DNA of 64,000 nt from NCBI GenBank assembly GCA_002336845.1, contig DDEX01000063.1, positions 61,003 to 125,002 on the forward strand, written 5' to 3'. Positions within the stretch are counted from its first letter, which is position 1. The number at the start of each line of letters is the position of its first letter. A model generated the notes under the pieces. That model was not told where the DNA came from, did not search any database, and saw only the letters and a list, made by a program, of their open reading frames with translations. Origin of the DNA: Rhodobacteraceae bacterium UBA1943. Lineage in GTDB: Bacteria; Pseudomonadota; Alphaproteobacteria; Rhodobacterales; Rhodobacteraceae. The translations under genes and the position numbers were made by a program. Below are positions 28,937 through 38,030 of this stretch, in pieces.

Positions 28937-29944
28937 TCAGCGCTCCATTTCCTTGGTGGCGTTGCGGATGTTCCAGATCATGATCGGGACTACGAGGATC
29001 ATGATGACCACGGCGATGGACGCGCCGCGCCCGAAATCGCCGCCACCGCGGAACATCCAGTCGAACATCAGGTTCGCCAGAACCTGCGTCTGCCATTGCC
29101 CGTTCGTCATCGCGAGCACGATGTCGAAGACCTTGAGGACGAGGATGGTGATGGTCGTCCACACCACGGCGATCGTGCCCCAGATTTGCGGTACCATGAT
29201 CTTGAAGAAGATCTGCATACCGCTTGCACCGTCGATGACGGCCGCCTCGATCGTTTCCTCGGGGATCCCGCGCAAGGCCGCGGAAAGGATGACCATGGCG
29301 AAGCCGGTCTGGATCCAGATAAGGATGACCATCAGGAAGAAATTGTTCCAGAAGGGAATGGTCATCCACGCCTCGGGCGTGCCGCCCATGGCGACCACGA
29401 TGGCGTTGAGGATGCCGATCTGCTCGGAGCCTTCCGAGCGGTAGTCGTAAACGAACTTCCAGATCACGGCCGCGCCGACGAAGGAGATCGCCATTGGCAT
29501 GAAGATCAGGGTTTTCGCGATGTTGCCCCACCAGATGCGGTCGGTCAGCGCCGCAATGATCAGACCGAAGAAGGTGGAGAGCGCCGGCACGACGAGGAGC
29601 CAGAGGAAGTTGTTGAAGATCGACTGGCGGAACTCGCCGTCGCCGAACATCCAGATGAAATTGCTGAAGCCGACGAACTGCTGGCCAGAGCGGTCATGGA
29701 AGGCGAGCCGCACGGATTCGAAAACGGGATAGATGAGGTAGATGGCGAGCGCGAAGAGCGCAGGCGCCATAAACAGCCACGGCCGGATGGCATTGGTGAT
29801 GCGCAGGTTCTGCGATGCCTGCGCCCCGCTCATTCCCTTGGATGGGAAGATCCTGTCGAGCAGCCAGTTCGTTCCGAAGAAATAGGCGGCGCAGGCGAGC
29901 ACGCCTCCCACCATTGTGAAAATGGCGAATAACAATTGCTGCAT
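28937..29944 (-). CDS. aglF: alpha-glucoside ABC transporter permease
   Basis: A 335-residue MalF-type permease. After a first membrane segment near the N-terminus there is a short cytoplasmic part (FPSKGMSGAQASQNLRITN), then the membrane domain with EAA loop IEAAVIDGASGMQIFFKIMVPQ. It pairs with AglG in the sugar channel. The ATG at 29944 begins MQQLLFAIFTMVGG; the frame extends further upstream without family support. It is 166 bases after aglE and two bases before aglG. Confidence 0.93.
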   Translation of the reverse strand: MQQLLFAIFTMVGGVLACAAYFFGTNWLLDRIFPSKGMSGAQASQNLRITNAIRPWLFMAPALFALAIYLIYPVFESVRLAFHDRSGQQFVGFSNFIWMFGDGEFRQSIFNNFLWLLVVPALSTFFGLIIAALTDRIWWGNIAKTLIFMPMAISFVGAAVIWKFVYDYRSEGSEQIGILNAIVVAMGGTPEAWMTIPFWNNFFLMVILIWIQTGFAMVILSAALRGIPEETIEAAVIDGASGMQIFFKIMVPQIWGTIAVVWTTITILVLKVFDIVLAMTNGQWQTQVLANLMFDWMFRGGGDFGRGASIAVVIMILVVPIMIWNIRNATKEMER

Positions 29945-30110
29945 GGCAGTTCCTCCCCAGGAATGCTTCCCCCCGATGCCCCTCCCTCGCAATGCCGGCA
30001 TTGCGGAAGAGTCACCTCGAGCGTTCACGCGGACCTTGCCGCATGGTCTGGCTGCACTTCGTCATGCTTGAAGAGAACCGGCCGGCGGATGCCGGCCGGT
30101 TCGCCAGGTT

Positions 30111-31469
30111 TTACTTGATGGCGTCCCAGGCCTTCTGGACACCGCTGGCGACGTCGGCCGAGGACTTGCCGCCGACGAAGTCGACCATGCCGGTCCAGAA
30201 CGCACCCGCGCCGATCTTGCCCGGCATCAGATCCGAACCATCGAAGCGGAACGTCGTCGAGTCGAGCAGGATCTCGCCCTGCTTTTTCATCGGCGCGTTG
30301 GCATAGGCTTCCTTGTTGGCGCTCTTGAAGGGCGTCAGGAAGCTGGTCTGGGCCATCCAGACCTCATGCGCGATCGGCGTCTTCAGGAATTCGATGAAGG
30401 CGCGCGAGGCCGGCGTGTCCTTGGTGATCATGGCGAGCGTGCCGGCACCAAGAACCGGGTTGCCGAGTTCCGGCTTGCTGGCATAGGGCGGCATGTAGAA
30501 GAAGTCCGCGTCTTCGCCGACAACAGTGCCTTCCGGGAAGAAGGACGGGATGAACGACGCCTGGTGATGCAGGTAGCACTTCGGCGGCGACGCGAAGAGG
30601 CCCTTCGGGCTATCGCGGAAGTCGGTGGAGGCAACGGCTGCCGCGCCGCCATCGACGAACTTGTCGTTCTTGGCAAACCAGCCGAACTCATCGAGCGCGC
30701 CGACCACGGCCGGATCGGTGAACGGGATCTCGTTCTTGACCCACTTGTCGTAGGTTTCCGGTGTTGCCGTGCGCAGCATCAGGTCTTCGACCCAGTCAGT
30801 CGCCGGCCAGCCGGTGGCGCCGCCCGAACCGAGGCCGATGCACCAGGGCGTGCCGCCGTCGGCGACGATCTTTTCCGTCAGCGCCTTGAGGTCCTCCATG
30901 GTCTTGGGCACTTCGTAGCCGGCGTCCTCGAAGTTCTCCGGCACGTACCAGACGAGCGACTTCACGTCGATCTTGTAGGGGAAGGCATAGAGCGCGGCAG
31001 TGCCGTCCTTGCCCTTGTAGGTCGACAGATCGACCCAGGACTGACCGGCGGCGTAATTGTCGAGAAGCCACTTCTGGGTCTCCTCGCCGAGCGGCGTCAG
31101 GTAACCCTTGGAGGCGAGGTCGGCGATCAGGCCCGGCTGCGGCAGGATGGCGACGTCAGGCGGGCTGCCGGCCTGCGTGTCGATGACGATCTGCTGCTCG
31201 TAGTTTTCCGAGGAGGAGTATTTCAATTCGACGCCCGTCGCCTCGACGAAATAGGCGTAGACATTCTTGAAGAGGGCTTCGTCCTCACCGCGCCAGGGGC
31301 CGAAGATCGTCAAAGTCTGGCCCTTGAGGTCATGGTCCTTCTTGAAATCTTCAAAGCTCTGCCAGTTGAACTTGGCATCCTCGCCGGGCTTGAACTTCAA
31401 GTCGGCAGCAGCGGCGCCGCCCGCCATCAGAAGCGCGAGCGCGGCCGTCATCAGCAATGTCTTTTTCAC
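30111..31469 (-). CDS. aglE: alpha-glucoside periplasmic binding protein
   Basis: A 452-residue extracellular sugar-binding protein. A GTG start is chosen: it follows a GGGAGG site by eight bases and gives a signal peptide VKKTLLMTAALALLMAGGAAAA. The mature chain has typical family 1 solute-binding features (GQTLTIFGPWRGEDEALFKN, PPDVAILPQPGLI, WPATDWVEDL). It captures alpha-glucosides for AglF/AglG/AglK. First gene of the operon, divergent from aglR. The 166-base gap to aglF may limit downstream expression, as is common for binding-protein genes. Confidence 0.94.
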   Translation of the reverse strand: MKKTLLMTAALALLMAGGAAAADLKFKPGEDAKFNWQSFEDFKKDHDLKGQTLTIFGPWRGEDEALFKNVYAYFVEATGVELKYSSSENYEQQIVIDTQAGSPPDVAILPQPGLIADLASKGYLTPLGEETQKWLLDNYAAGQSWVDLSTYKGKDGTAALYAFPYKIDVKSLVWYVPENFEDAGYEVPKTMEDLKALTEKIVADGGTPWCIGLGSGGATGWPATDWVEDLMLRTATPETYDKWVKNEIPFTDPAVVGALDEFGWFAKNDKFVDGGAAAVASTDFRDSPKGLFASPPKCYLHHQASFIPSFFPEGTVVGEDADFFYMPPYASKPELGNPVLGAGTLAMITKDTPASRAFIEFLKTPIAHEVWMAQTSFLTPFKSANKEAYANAPMKKQGEILLDSTTFRFDGSDLMPGKIGAGAFWTGMVDFVGGKSSADVASGVQKAWDAIK

Positions 31470-31535
31470 GGTGATTTGCCTCCCATAGCAACCCCGCCCT
31501 CCCGGGGCAGGCATCCTCTAAAATACCCCAAAATT

Positions 31536-31547
31536 CAAAGCGCTTTG
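31536..31547. promoter_or_regulatory. operator 1 of the aglE/aglR region
   Basis: CAAAGCGCTTTG, a perfect 12-base palindrome of the LacI/CRE type, 67 bases upstream of the aglE start. Probably bound by AglR. Confidence 0.7.
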
Positions 31548-31697
31548 GATTTCCTTTCATCCCATTTCCCCATCACCCTCGTCAAGTACCCCCAAACCGT
31601 TTCAAACAAGAATGCCGTTTCTGACGCAGTGCAGCGTAGTTTTGCGCCGCAAAATGACCAAATGTGCTTTTCCCAAAGGATTTGCTGATGTTACATG

Positions 31698-31711
31698 CCA
31701 AAACGCTTTGG
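31698..31711. promoter_or_regulatory. operator 2 of the aglE/aglR region
   Basis: CCAAAACGCTTTGG, an imperfect version of the same palindrome, centred about 65 bases upstream of aglR. Confidence 0.6.
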
Positions 31712-31735
31712 GAGGAACATCGGGCATAAATATCC

Positions 31736-31745
31736 AAAGCGCTTT
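31736..31745. promoter_or_regulatory. operator 3 of the aglE/aglR region
   Basis: AAAGCGCTTT core palindrome, 24 bases before the aglR start, a position fit for autoregulation. Spacing of about 38 bases from operator 2 could allow looping or pairwise binding. Confidence 0.6.
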
Positions 31746-31769
31746 TAATGTTTCAAGAAAGCTAAGCAT

Positions 31770-32798
31770 GTGAATCTCAAGCAGTTATCGCAATTGCTGG
31801 GCCTGTCGCAGACAACCGTCAGCAGGGCGCTGAACGGTTATCCGGAGGTCAATGCCGAGACGCGCCAGCGGGTGCTCGAGGCCGTGCGCGAAACGGGTTA
31901 TCGCCCGAACCGGGCAGCGCAGCGCCTTGCGACCGGCCGCGCCGGCTCCATCGGCCTCGTCATGCCGACGGCCGACAGCATCGAATCCGACGTGCATTTC
32001 GGTGAATTCCTCGCCGGCCTCGGCGACGAGGCGGTCAAGCACGACTTCCATTTCGTCATCAACCCGAGCCCACCGGAGGAGGAGACCGCGACCTGCAGGC
32101 GCCTGGTGGCGAGCGGCAATGTGGATGCGCTGTTCCTGGCCTATATGCGCGAAAAGGACCCGCGCATCGCCATGATGAAGTCGCTTAAGACGCCCTTCGT
32201 GGTGCATGGCCGCTCAATCGGCATCCCGACCGATTATCCCTATCTCGACATCGACAATACCGGGGCCTTCTACGATGCCGCGCGGCTGCTCGCGCAGCTC
32301 GGCCATCGGCATTTCGCGCTCATCAACGGACCGGATTACCTGACCTTCTCGATCCGCCGTACGAAAGGCACGATGCGTGCGCTCGCCGAGCATGGCCTCA
32401 CGCTCCGGGACGACTGTATCTCCAATTCGCAGATGACCGACGAACACGGTTTTCGCGCCATGGAACGCTTCCTTCAGCTCGAAACGCCGCCCACCGCCGT
32501 CCTGTGTTCCAGTACGGTGATGGCGCTCGGCGCCGTGCGCGCGATCAACCAGGCGGGATTGAAGCTCGGCTCGGACATTTCGCTCATCGCCCATGACGAC
32601 GTGCTGCCCATGCTGAAACCGGAGAACTTCATGGTGCCGCTGACGACGACCCGCTCATCGCTACGCGCCGCCGGCCAGCGCATCGCCCGCCGCCTCATCG
32701 CCGATATTCTCCAGATCGAGACCCTGCCGCAGCAGGAGCTCTGGAAAACGGATCTCATCGTGCGCGCCTCGACGGGACCGGCGCCCTCGGGAAAATGA
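31770..32798 (+). CDS. aglR: LacI-type repressor of the agl operon
   Basis: A 342-residue LacI/GalR regulator. The N-terminal helix-turn-helix and hinge read LSQLLGLSQTTVSRALNGYPEV and ATGRAGSIGLVMP, followed by a periplasmic-binding-type sensor domain. It starts with GTG at 31770. Divergent from aglE, and the shared intergenic region has three CAAAGCGCTTTG-like palindromes, so it likely represses the operon until an alpha-glucoside binds. A terminator lies between it and folD. Confidence 0.93.
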   Translation: MNLKQLSQLLGLSQTTVSRALNGYPEVNAETRQRVLEAVRETGYRPNRAAQRLATGRAGSIGLVMPTADSIESDVHFGEFLAGLGDEAVKHDFHFVINPSPPEEETATCRRLVASGNVDALFLAYMREKDPRIAMMKSLKTPFVVHGRSIGIPTDYPYLDIDNTGAFYDAARLLAQLGHRHFALINGPDYLTFSIRRTKGTMRALAEHGLTLRDDCISNSQMTDEHGFRAMERFLQLETPPTAVLCSSTVMALGAVRAINQAGLKLGSDISLIAHDDVLPMLKPENFMVPLTTTRSSLRAAGQRIARRLIADILQIETLPQQELWKTDLIVRASTGPAPSGK

Positions 32799-32828
32799 AA
32801 AAAGGCGCCCTGCGAGGCGCCTTTTCTT
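32799..32828. terminator. bidirectional terminator between aglR and folD
   Basis: AAAAAAGGCGCC/GGCGCCTTTT hairpin with A- and T-rich flanks serves both convergent genes. Confidence 0.85.
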
Positions 32829-32835
32829 CAGACAA

Positions 32836-33735
32836 TCAAAACTTCGGCGGCGTCCTACCGGCCTTGCGATAGGCGGCGATGACCGTGTTGGCCATCAGCA
32901 TGGCGATGGTCATCGGGCCGACACCGCCCGGGACCGGGGTGATGACGCCGGCAACCTTGGCAACCTCGTCGAAGGCGACGTCCCCGACGAGACGCGCCTT
33001 GCCCTCGCCCTTTTCCGGCGCGGCGATGCGGTTTATGCCGACGTCGATGACCGTCGCGCCGGGCTTGACCCAATCGGCCTTGACCATTTCCGGACGGCCG
33101 ACGGCGGCGACGAGAATATCGGCATTGCGGCAGACGCCGGCCAGATCCTTCGTGCGCGAATGGGCGGTCGTGACCGTCGCATTGGCGGCGAGCAGCAGCG
33201 CCGACATCGGCTTGCCGAAGAGGTTGGAGCGGCCGATCACGACGGCATTGAGGCCGGAGAGATCTTCACCGTGCGTGCGGCGCACGAAGACCATCGCACC
33301 GGCCGGGGTGCAGGAGACGAGACCACCGTCGAGATCACCCGTCGCGACCTTGCCGGCATTGACGACATGCAGGCCGTCGACGTCCTTTTCCGGGCGGATC
33401 GACTGGATGATCGGCTCGGAATTCAGGTGCTTCGGCAGCGGCAGCTGCACGAGGATGCCGTGAATGGTCTCGTCGCCGTTCAGCGTCTCGACGAGAGCGG
33501 CAAGCTCCTCCTGCGTCGTCGTTTCAGGCAGCGTGTGCTGGATGGAGTTGAAGCCGCATTCCTTGGCCATGCGGCTCTTGGCGCCGACATACGCGTGGCT
33601 TGCCGGATCCTCGCCGACGATGACGACGGCGAGGCCCGGCTTGAAGCCTGCGTCCTTCTCCAGCGCCGAGGTCGCGGACTTCACGGCGTCAATCACGGAA
33701 GCGGCAACCTGCTTCCCATCGATAATGGTGGTCAC
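32836..33735 (-). CDS. folD: methylenetetrahydrofolate dehydrogenase/cyclohydrolase
   Basis: A 299-residue bifunctional enzyme that interconverts 5,10-methylene-, methenyl- and 10-formyl-tetrahydrofolate using NADP. Conserved segments are present: YVGAKSRMAKECG with the catalytic Lys, HGILVQLPLP, KDVDGLH, VVIGRSNLFGKPM for NADP and TPVPGGVGPMT at the C-terminus. Length is slightly above the usual 285. It stands alone on the minus strand and shares a terminator with aglR. Confidence 0.97.
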   Translation of the reverse strand: MTTIIDGKQVAASVIDAVKSATSALEKDAGFKPGLAVVIVGEDPASHAYVGAKSRMAKECGFNSIQHTLPETTTQEELAALVETLNGDETIHGILVQLPLPKHLNSEPIIQSIRPEKDVDGLHVVNAGKVATGDLDGGLVSCTPAGAMVFVRRTHGEDLSGLNAVVIGRSNLFGKPMSALLLAANATVTTAHSRTKDLAGVCRNADILVAAVGRPEMVKADWVKPGATVIDVGINRIAAPEKGEGKARLVGDVAFDEVAKVAGVITPVPGGVGPMTIAMLMANTVIAAYRKAGRTPPKF

Positions 33736-33753
33736 ATTTCTCTCCCTGAATGA

Positions 33754-34272
33754 AGTGCGCCCATTCTAGGGACGCGGTCGCACGGCGGGATGGCCTCTTA
33801 ACGCCCTATGCTGTCCAAAACGGATAATTTCAAGCGCCACATGGTCGAAAGCGTCCGCCCAATTCGTTAACGCCGGTTTTCCTTTCAGCGATGAGAGCGC
33901 GCGACCTCCGCATGCGCAAGCCGGTCATGCCGGCAAACGAGTTCGATTTTGAAGCAACCTCCACAAATAATTCCACGCAGAAGCACCGGAAAACACGCGA
34001 ATAGGTCTGAAAATCCGTTTCATTTCATAGTGATGGAACAACAGCGGCGTTGATGGTTAGCACACTGTAAACACGTTGCGCAGCCTTCTAGGGAATTCCT
34101 TTAAGGCCCCTTCAGACGGAATTGCTACATCCGCATCAAGCAGCACGAGCCTTTGCGGGAGCAGCATGAAGCCCTTTTCGTCAGACCCTATCGAATGCGC
34201 CGGTGGGCAGGGCATGCGCGCGGCCCGGACCGGGTGTCCTATCTGCGGCGTGATCGCAAAAGGAGCGATATC
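33754..34272. other. intergenic region upstream of the WecG-type gene
   Basis: About 520 bases with no recognisable gene. The part from about 33880 to 34090 is markedly AT-richer than its flanks and probably contains the promoter of the downstream glycosyltransferase. In-frame extensions of that gene into this stretch lack family support. Confidence 0.4.
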
Positions 34273-35082
34273 ATGAATCTCATGTCGGGCAACCTTGTCG
34301 CCGCGCAGCGTGATATCCTCGGCTTGCCGGTCTGCGAACTCAGCTGGGCGGACGCCTTCGCCTTTGCTGAAGAGGTCGCGACCATGCCCTTCGGCCAGAC
34401 GGTCGTCGCCTTTATCAACGCCAACAATGCCAACCTGATGATGCGCGACCCGGAATACCGGGCGGTGCTGGAGCGGCAGGTCGTCTTCCCCGATGGTCAC
34501 GGCGTCGATATCGCCTCCATGGTGTTCCACGGGCGGGAGTTCCCGGCCAACCTCAACGGCACGGATTTCGTTCCCGCGCTTCTGACCTATATCACCAAAC
34601 CGATGCGCGTGGCCCTGATCGGCACCCGGGCGACGACGCTGGAGCGCGCGACGGAGAATTTCCGCCGTCACACCCCCTGGCATGAATTCATCCCGATTTC
34701 CGATGGCTACTTCGACCGCGCGAAATCCGACGAGATCATGGAGCGGGTACGCGCGGCCAATGTCGATATCCTCCTGGTCGCCATGGGTAGCCCGGCGCAG
34801 GAAAAGTGGATCGACCGGCATGTCGGTCCCGGCCATGCCCGCCTGGTGCTGAGTGTTGGCGCGCTCTTCGATTTCGTCGCCGGCGATGTGCGCCGCGCGC
34901 CGGAAGGCCTGCGCAAACTGCGCCTTGAGTGGATCTACCGGCTGGCGCAGGAACCCAAGCGCCTGTGGCGGCGCTATGTGCTGGGCAACCCGCTCTTCCT
35001 TTACCACGTCCTTCGCTACAAGCTCTCGGGCACCGTGGCGAGACGCCGGGCCAACGAAACAATGAAAGCCGGTATGCGCTGA
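34273..35082 (+). CDS. WecG/TagA/CpsF family glycosyltransferase
   Basis: A 269-residue GT26 enzyme. The family blocks are complete: VAFINANNANLMMRDPEYR, FPDGHGVDIAS, the catalytic-site LNGTDF segment, LLVAMGSPAQEKWI, GVGALFDF-like SVGALFDFVAGDVRRAP and RLEWIYRLAQEPKRLWRRY. It transfers a sugar to a lipid-linked acceptor in surface polysaccharide synthesis, working at the membrane face through its basic C-terminus. An AAAAGGAG site lies five to six bases before the ATG. No other polysaccharide genes are adjacent. Confidence 0.9.
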   Translation: MNLMSGNLVAAQRDILGLPVCELSWADAFAFAEEVATMPFGQTVVAFINANNANLMMRDPEYRAVLERQVVFPDGHGVDIASMVFHGREFPANLNGTDFVPALLTYITKPMRVALIGTRATTLERATENFRRHTPWHEFIPISDGYFDRAKSDEIMERVRAANVDILLVAMGSPAQEKWIDRHVGPGHARLVLSVGALFDFVAGDVRRAPEGLRKLRLEWIYRLAQEPKRLWRRYVLGNPLFLYHVLRYKLSGTVARRRANETMKAGMR

Positions 35083-35124
35083 GCGGCCGGCTCTATCGTT
35101 CTCTTCCGTTTCAGGCGGCAGGCA

Positions 35125-35655
35125 TCAGTGCCCGCCGCTTTTTTCCGCGTGCTTGGCTTCCGGCACATCGCCCTTCAAAAGCGTCACGCCCTTCTTGGGC
35201 GCCGGATCCTCCACCGAAGCGGTGGTGATATAGTCGATCTGCTCGACATAGACTTCTGCGATGACCTCCGCGCCGAAGCGCCGGTTCAGCCCCTCCTTCA
35301 CCACACCCCGGAAGGCGTCGAGGTCGAAATGCTCGGTCGACGTCACGTCGATCATCTTCTTGCCGACGAGCAGCGTATAGAGTTCATCAGTGATCATCTG
35401 CGGCAGAGGCACGACCTGCTTGGCCGCCAGCTCCTTGTTCGCCTTGTAGGCGAGCTTGGTCAGCAGGTAGCCGTTGACGCCACCCTCCCCGATGACCGGA
35501 ACCGTCGTGGTGTAGCCGGTGACGAACTCCATGGCCGCCTCACGCTCGGCGGCAGCCGTATCGACCTTGGGGGCCGAGGCCATCGTCAGCGAGAAATAGA
35601 CCGAGGCGAGCGTGATCGCGAGAATCCAGACACCGGTGCCGATGAGCTTGATCAT
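35125..35655 (-). CDS. flagellar-cluster membrane protein of unknown function
   Basis: A 176-residue protein with one N-terminal membrane segment (VWILAITLASVYFSLTMA) and a periplasmic domain, a layout like FliL, but the sequence differs and a true fliL lies at the right edge. It overlaps the upstream gene by four bases and is the last gene of the flagellar block that begins at ftcR, the same place its relatives occupy in other Rhizobiaceae. A basal-body role is plausible; nothing specific can be shown. Confidence 0.6.
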   Translation of the reverse strand: MIKLIGTGVWILAITLASVYFSLTMASAPKVDTAAAEREAAMEFVTGYTTTVPVIGEGGVNGYLLTKLAYKANKELAAKQVVPLPQMITDELYTLLVGKKMIDVTSTEHFDLDAFRGVVKEGLNRRFGAEVIAEVYVEQIDYITTASVEDPAPKKGVTLLKGDVPEAKHAEKSGGH

Positions 35656-36020
35656 GTGCCGTAACCCAGGCGGAACTGTTCCTGCGAATAGGTGCCGTCG
35701 GCCTCGAGGTCCTGCACGGCGTTCTTCAGGATGGTGACGACTTCGCGCACAGCCTCCAGATGGGCCGAGACGCGCTGCGCATTGGTGGCGAGCTTTTCAC
35801 GCACGCGGCCGAGCAGCGGCGAGAAGGCCGGCGGCACTTCGTCCGGGCGCACGTCGCGCGTCAGCATCGCCAGCTCATAGAGGCATCGGCTCTTGTGGGC
35901 GTTCGACGTCGGCAGATCGAAATCGGGGTCGCGGCCGATATTGTCGTTCTCATGGTCGATGATGGTTTCAAGCCGTCCGAGAACGGTGCGGATCCGGAGT
36001 TCGTTGTTTGCCTGTTCCAT
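35652..36020 (-). CDS. putative FlgN-like flagellar chaperone
   Basis: A 122-residue, all-helical protein rich in charged residues (RTVLGRLETIIDHENDNIG at the N-terminus; VSAHLEAVREVVTILKNAV near the C-terminus). Size, helix pattern and place in the cluster fit an export chaperone such as FlgN, which guards hook-junction proteins FlgK and FlgL, both encoded upstream in this block. Sequence similarity to FlgN is weak by eye. It overlaps the downstream gene by four bases. Confidence 0.5.
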   Translation of the reverse strand: MEQANNELRIRTVLGRLETIIDHENDNIGRDPDFDLPTSNAHKSRCLYELAMLTRDVRPDEVPPAFSPLLGRVREKLATNAQRVSAHLEAVREVVTILKNAVQDLEADGTYSQEQFRLGYGT

Positions 36021-36035
36021 TTTGTTGTTCTCCGC

Positions 36036-36593
36036 TTATACCTTGTATGTTTCGTGGTCCTTGATGCCCGGCGTCAGGTCGGCAAAAGCCTCCCGCTGCA
36101 GGGACTGGACCATGCCGGAGGCGACCCGGTCCTTATCGTTCTCGCGCACGCCGCCGCTGATGCCGCTCTTCTTGGCCAGCGCCTCGGCAATGCCGATGCC
36201 GCCGCCCTTGCCGATCGCCTCGCCGAGCTGGTCGGCCATCATGCCGCGCCACATCTCGCCGGCGGTGCCTTCGCCATAGATCTGCTCGCTCTCGGTCGGC
36301 ATCATCGATTTCACGAAATTCTGCAGAACCATCGTCTCGAACTTGCGCAGATGTTCCGGCACGGCCACCTTGCCGGCAGCGGAAACGCCGCCCGCAGCCT
36401 GGGTCGCCCCGGCCGAATCACGATTGAGAATGCTGCCGACGGCGGCCTGGAATCCGGCGCCTGCTTCGGCGAGGCTTGTCGCTTCGAAGGAAGCGCGGTT
36501 CGATTTCAGCTTGGCTTGCGCTTCCTGAACCTGGGTCGGGTCGGCAGCACGCACGACATCGAGCACCAGATCGCTGGGGGGAGAAATTGCCAC
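36036..36593 (-). CDS. flgJ: rod-binding protein (FlgJ N-terminal domain type)
   Basis: A 185-residue protein. The central block FETMVLQNFVKSMMP and YGEGTAGEMWRGMMADQLGEAI followed by GGGIGIAEAL matches the rod-binding domain of FlgJ. It lacks the muramidase domain of enterobacterial FlgJ, as in other Alphaproteobacteria (some call it CheL). It would cap or guide the rod in the periplasm. The peptidoglycan-cutting function may be supplied by the separate transglycosylase at 46578-47156. Confidence 0.75.
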   Translation of the reverse strand: MAISPPSDLVLDVVRAADPTQVQEAQAKLKSNRASFEATSLAEAGAGFQAAVGSILNRDSAGATQAAGGVSAAGKVAVPEHLRKFETMVLQNFVKSMMPTESEQIYGEGTAGEMWRGMMADQLGEAIGKGGGIGIAEALAKKSGISGGVRENDKDRVASGMVQSLQREAFADLTPGIKDHETYKV

Positions 36594-36875
36594 GTCTCAG
36601 AGCCTTTCAGGTGAAACCCAGAGCCGGACCCGTCCTCATGGCGGTCCGCCGGCCTCATGACCATCAAGGACATCCAGCCTGCCCGCGCCGCATACAGCAG
36701 CCGCATCGGCAAACCTCGTCATCGTCCTTGAGTGAGACTATCGCTGCTCAACCTTACGGGAGGCTGGTGGCGGATGACGATGCCGTGACGATGACGCATC
36801 TTCAATCCACTTTCACGCAAGCTTGATGAGAAGGCGGTAATTCGCCTTTCCCTTCATAGGCTTGAGAGAACCATT

Positions 36876-37274
36876 CTATTCGCCGCTATTCTTGTAGGCG
36901 ATATGCTGGTCGATCAGGTCGTAGATCGCGTCATCGGCGGCCACACGATCCTCGGCGTCGCGCGCCTCCTTCATGCGGTCTTCCATGCGGTCGCCCTTGG
37001 TGCGCTCGCGCACCACGCGCATCTCGTGCATCTGCTGCACGTTGGCCAGCATCTGGTCCTGCTGCTGCAGCTTGTTGTACTGGCCGGAATAGTGACGCGA
37101 GAAGGAGCGATGCACGGGATTGAGCGAATTGATCGCATCGGCCACCGCGTCCATGGTCTCGGCCGCCTCCTGCCGCTGGCGCGTGGTGTTGGCGAGATCG
37201 ATCTCCGCCATCTTCTCCAGATGCCGCTGCACGGTGACAAGGCGCTTGAGCTTGTTCGAGCGGTTCTGCGCCAT
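36876..37274 (-). CDS. putative FliJ-like coiled-coil flagellar export protein
   Basis: A 132-residue, highly charged, helical protein (LVTVQRHLEKMAEIDLANTTRQRQ; MRVVRERTKGDRMEDRMKEARD) with the size and coiled-coil look of FliJ, the stalk of the export ATPase. It starts three bases after fliR, so it is co-transcribed with the export gate. The identity is by size, composition and context only. Confidence 0.55.
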   Translation of the reverse strand: MAQNRSNKLKRLVTVQRHLEKMAEIDLANTTRQRQEAAETMDAVADAINSLNPVHRSFSRHYSGQYNKLQQQDQMLANVQQMHEMRVVRERTKGDRMEDRMKEARDAEDRVAADDAIYDLIDQHIAYKNSGE

Positions 37275-37277
37275 CGC

Positions 37278-38030
37278 CTATTCCCCCCTGAACACCGGAA
37301 TGAAGCCGGCGGCAAAGATCTCGAGCAGCGAGGAGATGCCGAAATAGATCAGGAACAGGCCGCCCATGATGATGAAGGGCAGCGAAACGAAATAGATCGG
37401 GATCTGCGGCGCGAGCTTGTTGATGAGACCAACGGAGACGTTGAACACGAGGCCGTAGAGAATGAAGGGGCTCGCCAGCCGAAGCATGATCATGAAGGTC
37501 TGGCTCAGCGTATCGGTGAGCGTGATGAGCGCGCTCTGCGGATTGAAGCCCGCACCAAGCGGCATGACATTGTAGGATTCGACCAGCGCCCGCATGACGA
37601 CATGGTGGAAATCCAGCATGAACAGCACCAGCAAGCCTGCGAACGAGATGAGGTTGGTCAGCTGGTTCTCCGCCGTGTCCTCCAGAACATCAGGCGTCGG
37701 AGGGGCGTTGAAGCCCATCATCATCGTCAGCACCGTGCCGGCAAATTGCAGGCCGAGCACATAGTAGCGGGCGATGAGGCCGATGGCAGCGCCCGTCAGC
37801 GTCTCCAGGGCGATCATCGAGAGATAGCCGTCAAGCGAGCCGGTAGCGCGCGGATAGATAACGTCCCACATGATGGGCAGCACCGCCATGGACACCGCGA
37901 CCGCAAGGAAAAGGCGGATCTGCAGCGAGATGCGAGCGGAGGAAAAGCCCGGCAGCAGCATGAAACACCCGCCGACACGGCAGAAGGCGGCGAACAGCGC
38001 CAGCACCGTGCCCTGCGGGTCCGTTATCAT
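37278..38030 (-). CDS. fliR: flagellar export gate protein FliR
   Basis: A 250-residue membrane protein with about six membrane segments. The FCRVGGCFMLLPGFSS and VPLRIRL-like ARISLQIRLFLAVAVS segments, and the MMGFNAPPTPDVLEDTAENQ and LPFIIMGGLFLIYFG blocks, are typical of FliR. It forms the export gate with FliP and FliQ. Its ATG at 38030 overlaps the flhA stop by four bases, giving translational coupling; longer frames upstream run into flhA. Confidence 0.95.
   Translation of the reverse strand: MITDPQGTVLALFAAFCRVGGCFMLLPGFSSARISLQIRLFLAVAVSMAVLPIMWDVIYPRATGSLDGYLSMIALETLTGAAIGLIARYYVLGLQFAGTVLTMMMGFNAPPTPDVLEDTAENQLTNLISFAGLLVLFMLDFHHVVMRALVESYNVMPLGAGFNPQSALITLTDTLSQTFMIMLRLASPFILYGLVFNVSVGLINKLAPQIPIYFVSLPFIIMGGLFLIYFGISSLLEIFAAGFIPVFRGE

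Noticed and set aside
35125..35655. second fliL gene
   Set aside because: It shares only the layout of one membrane helix plus a periplasmic domain; the true fliL is at 63604-64000.
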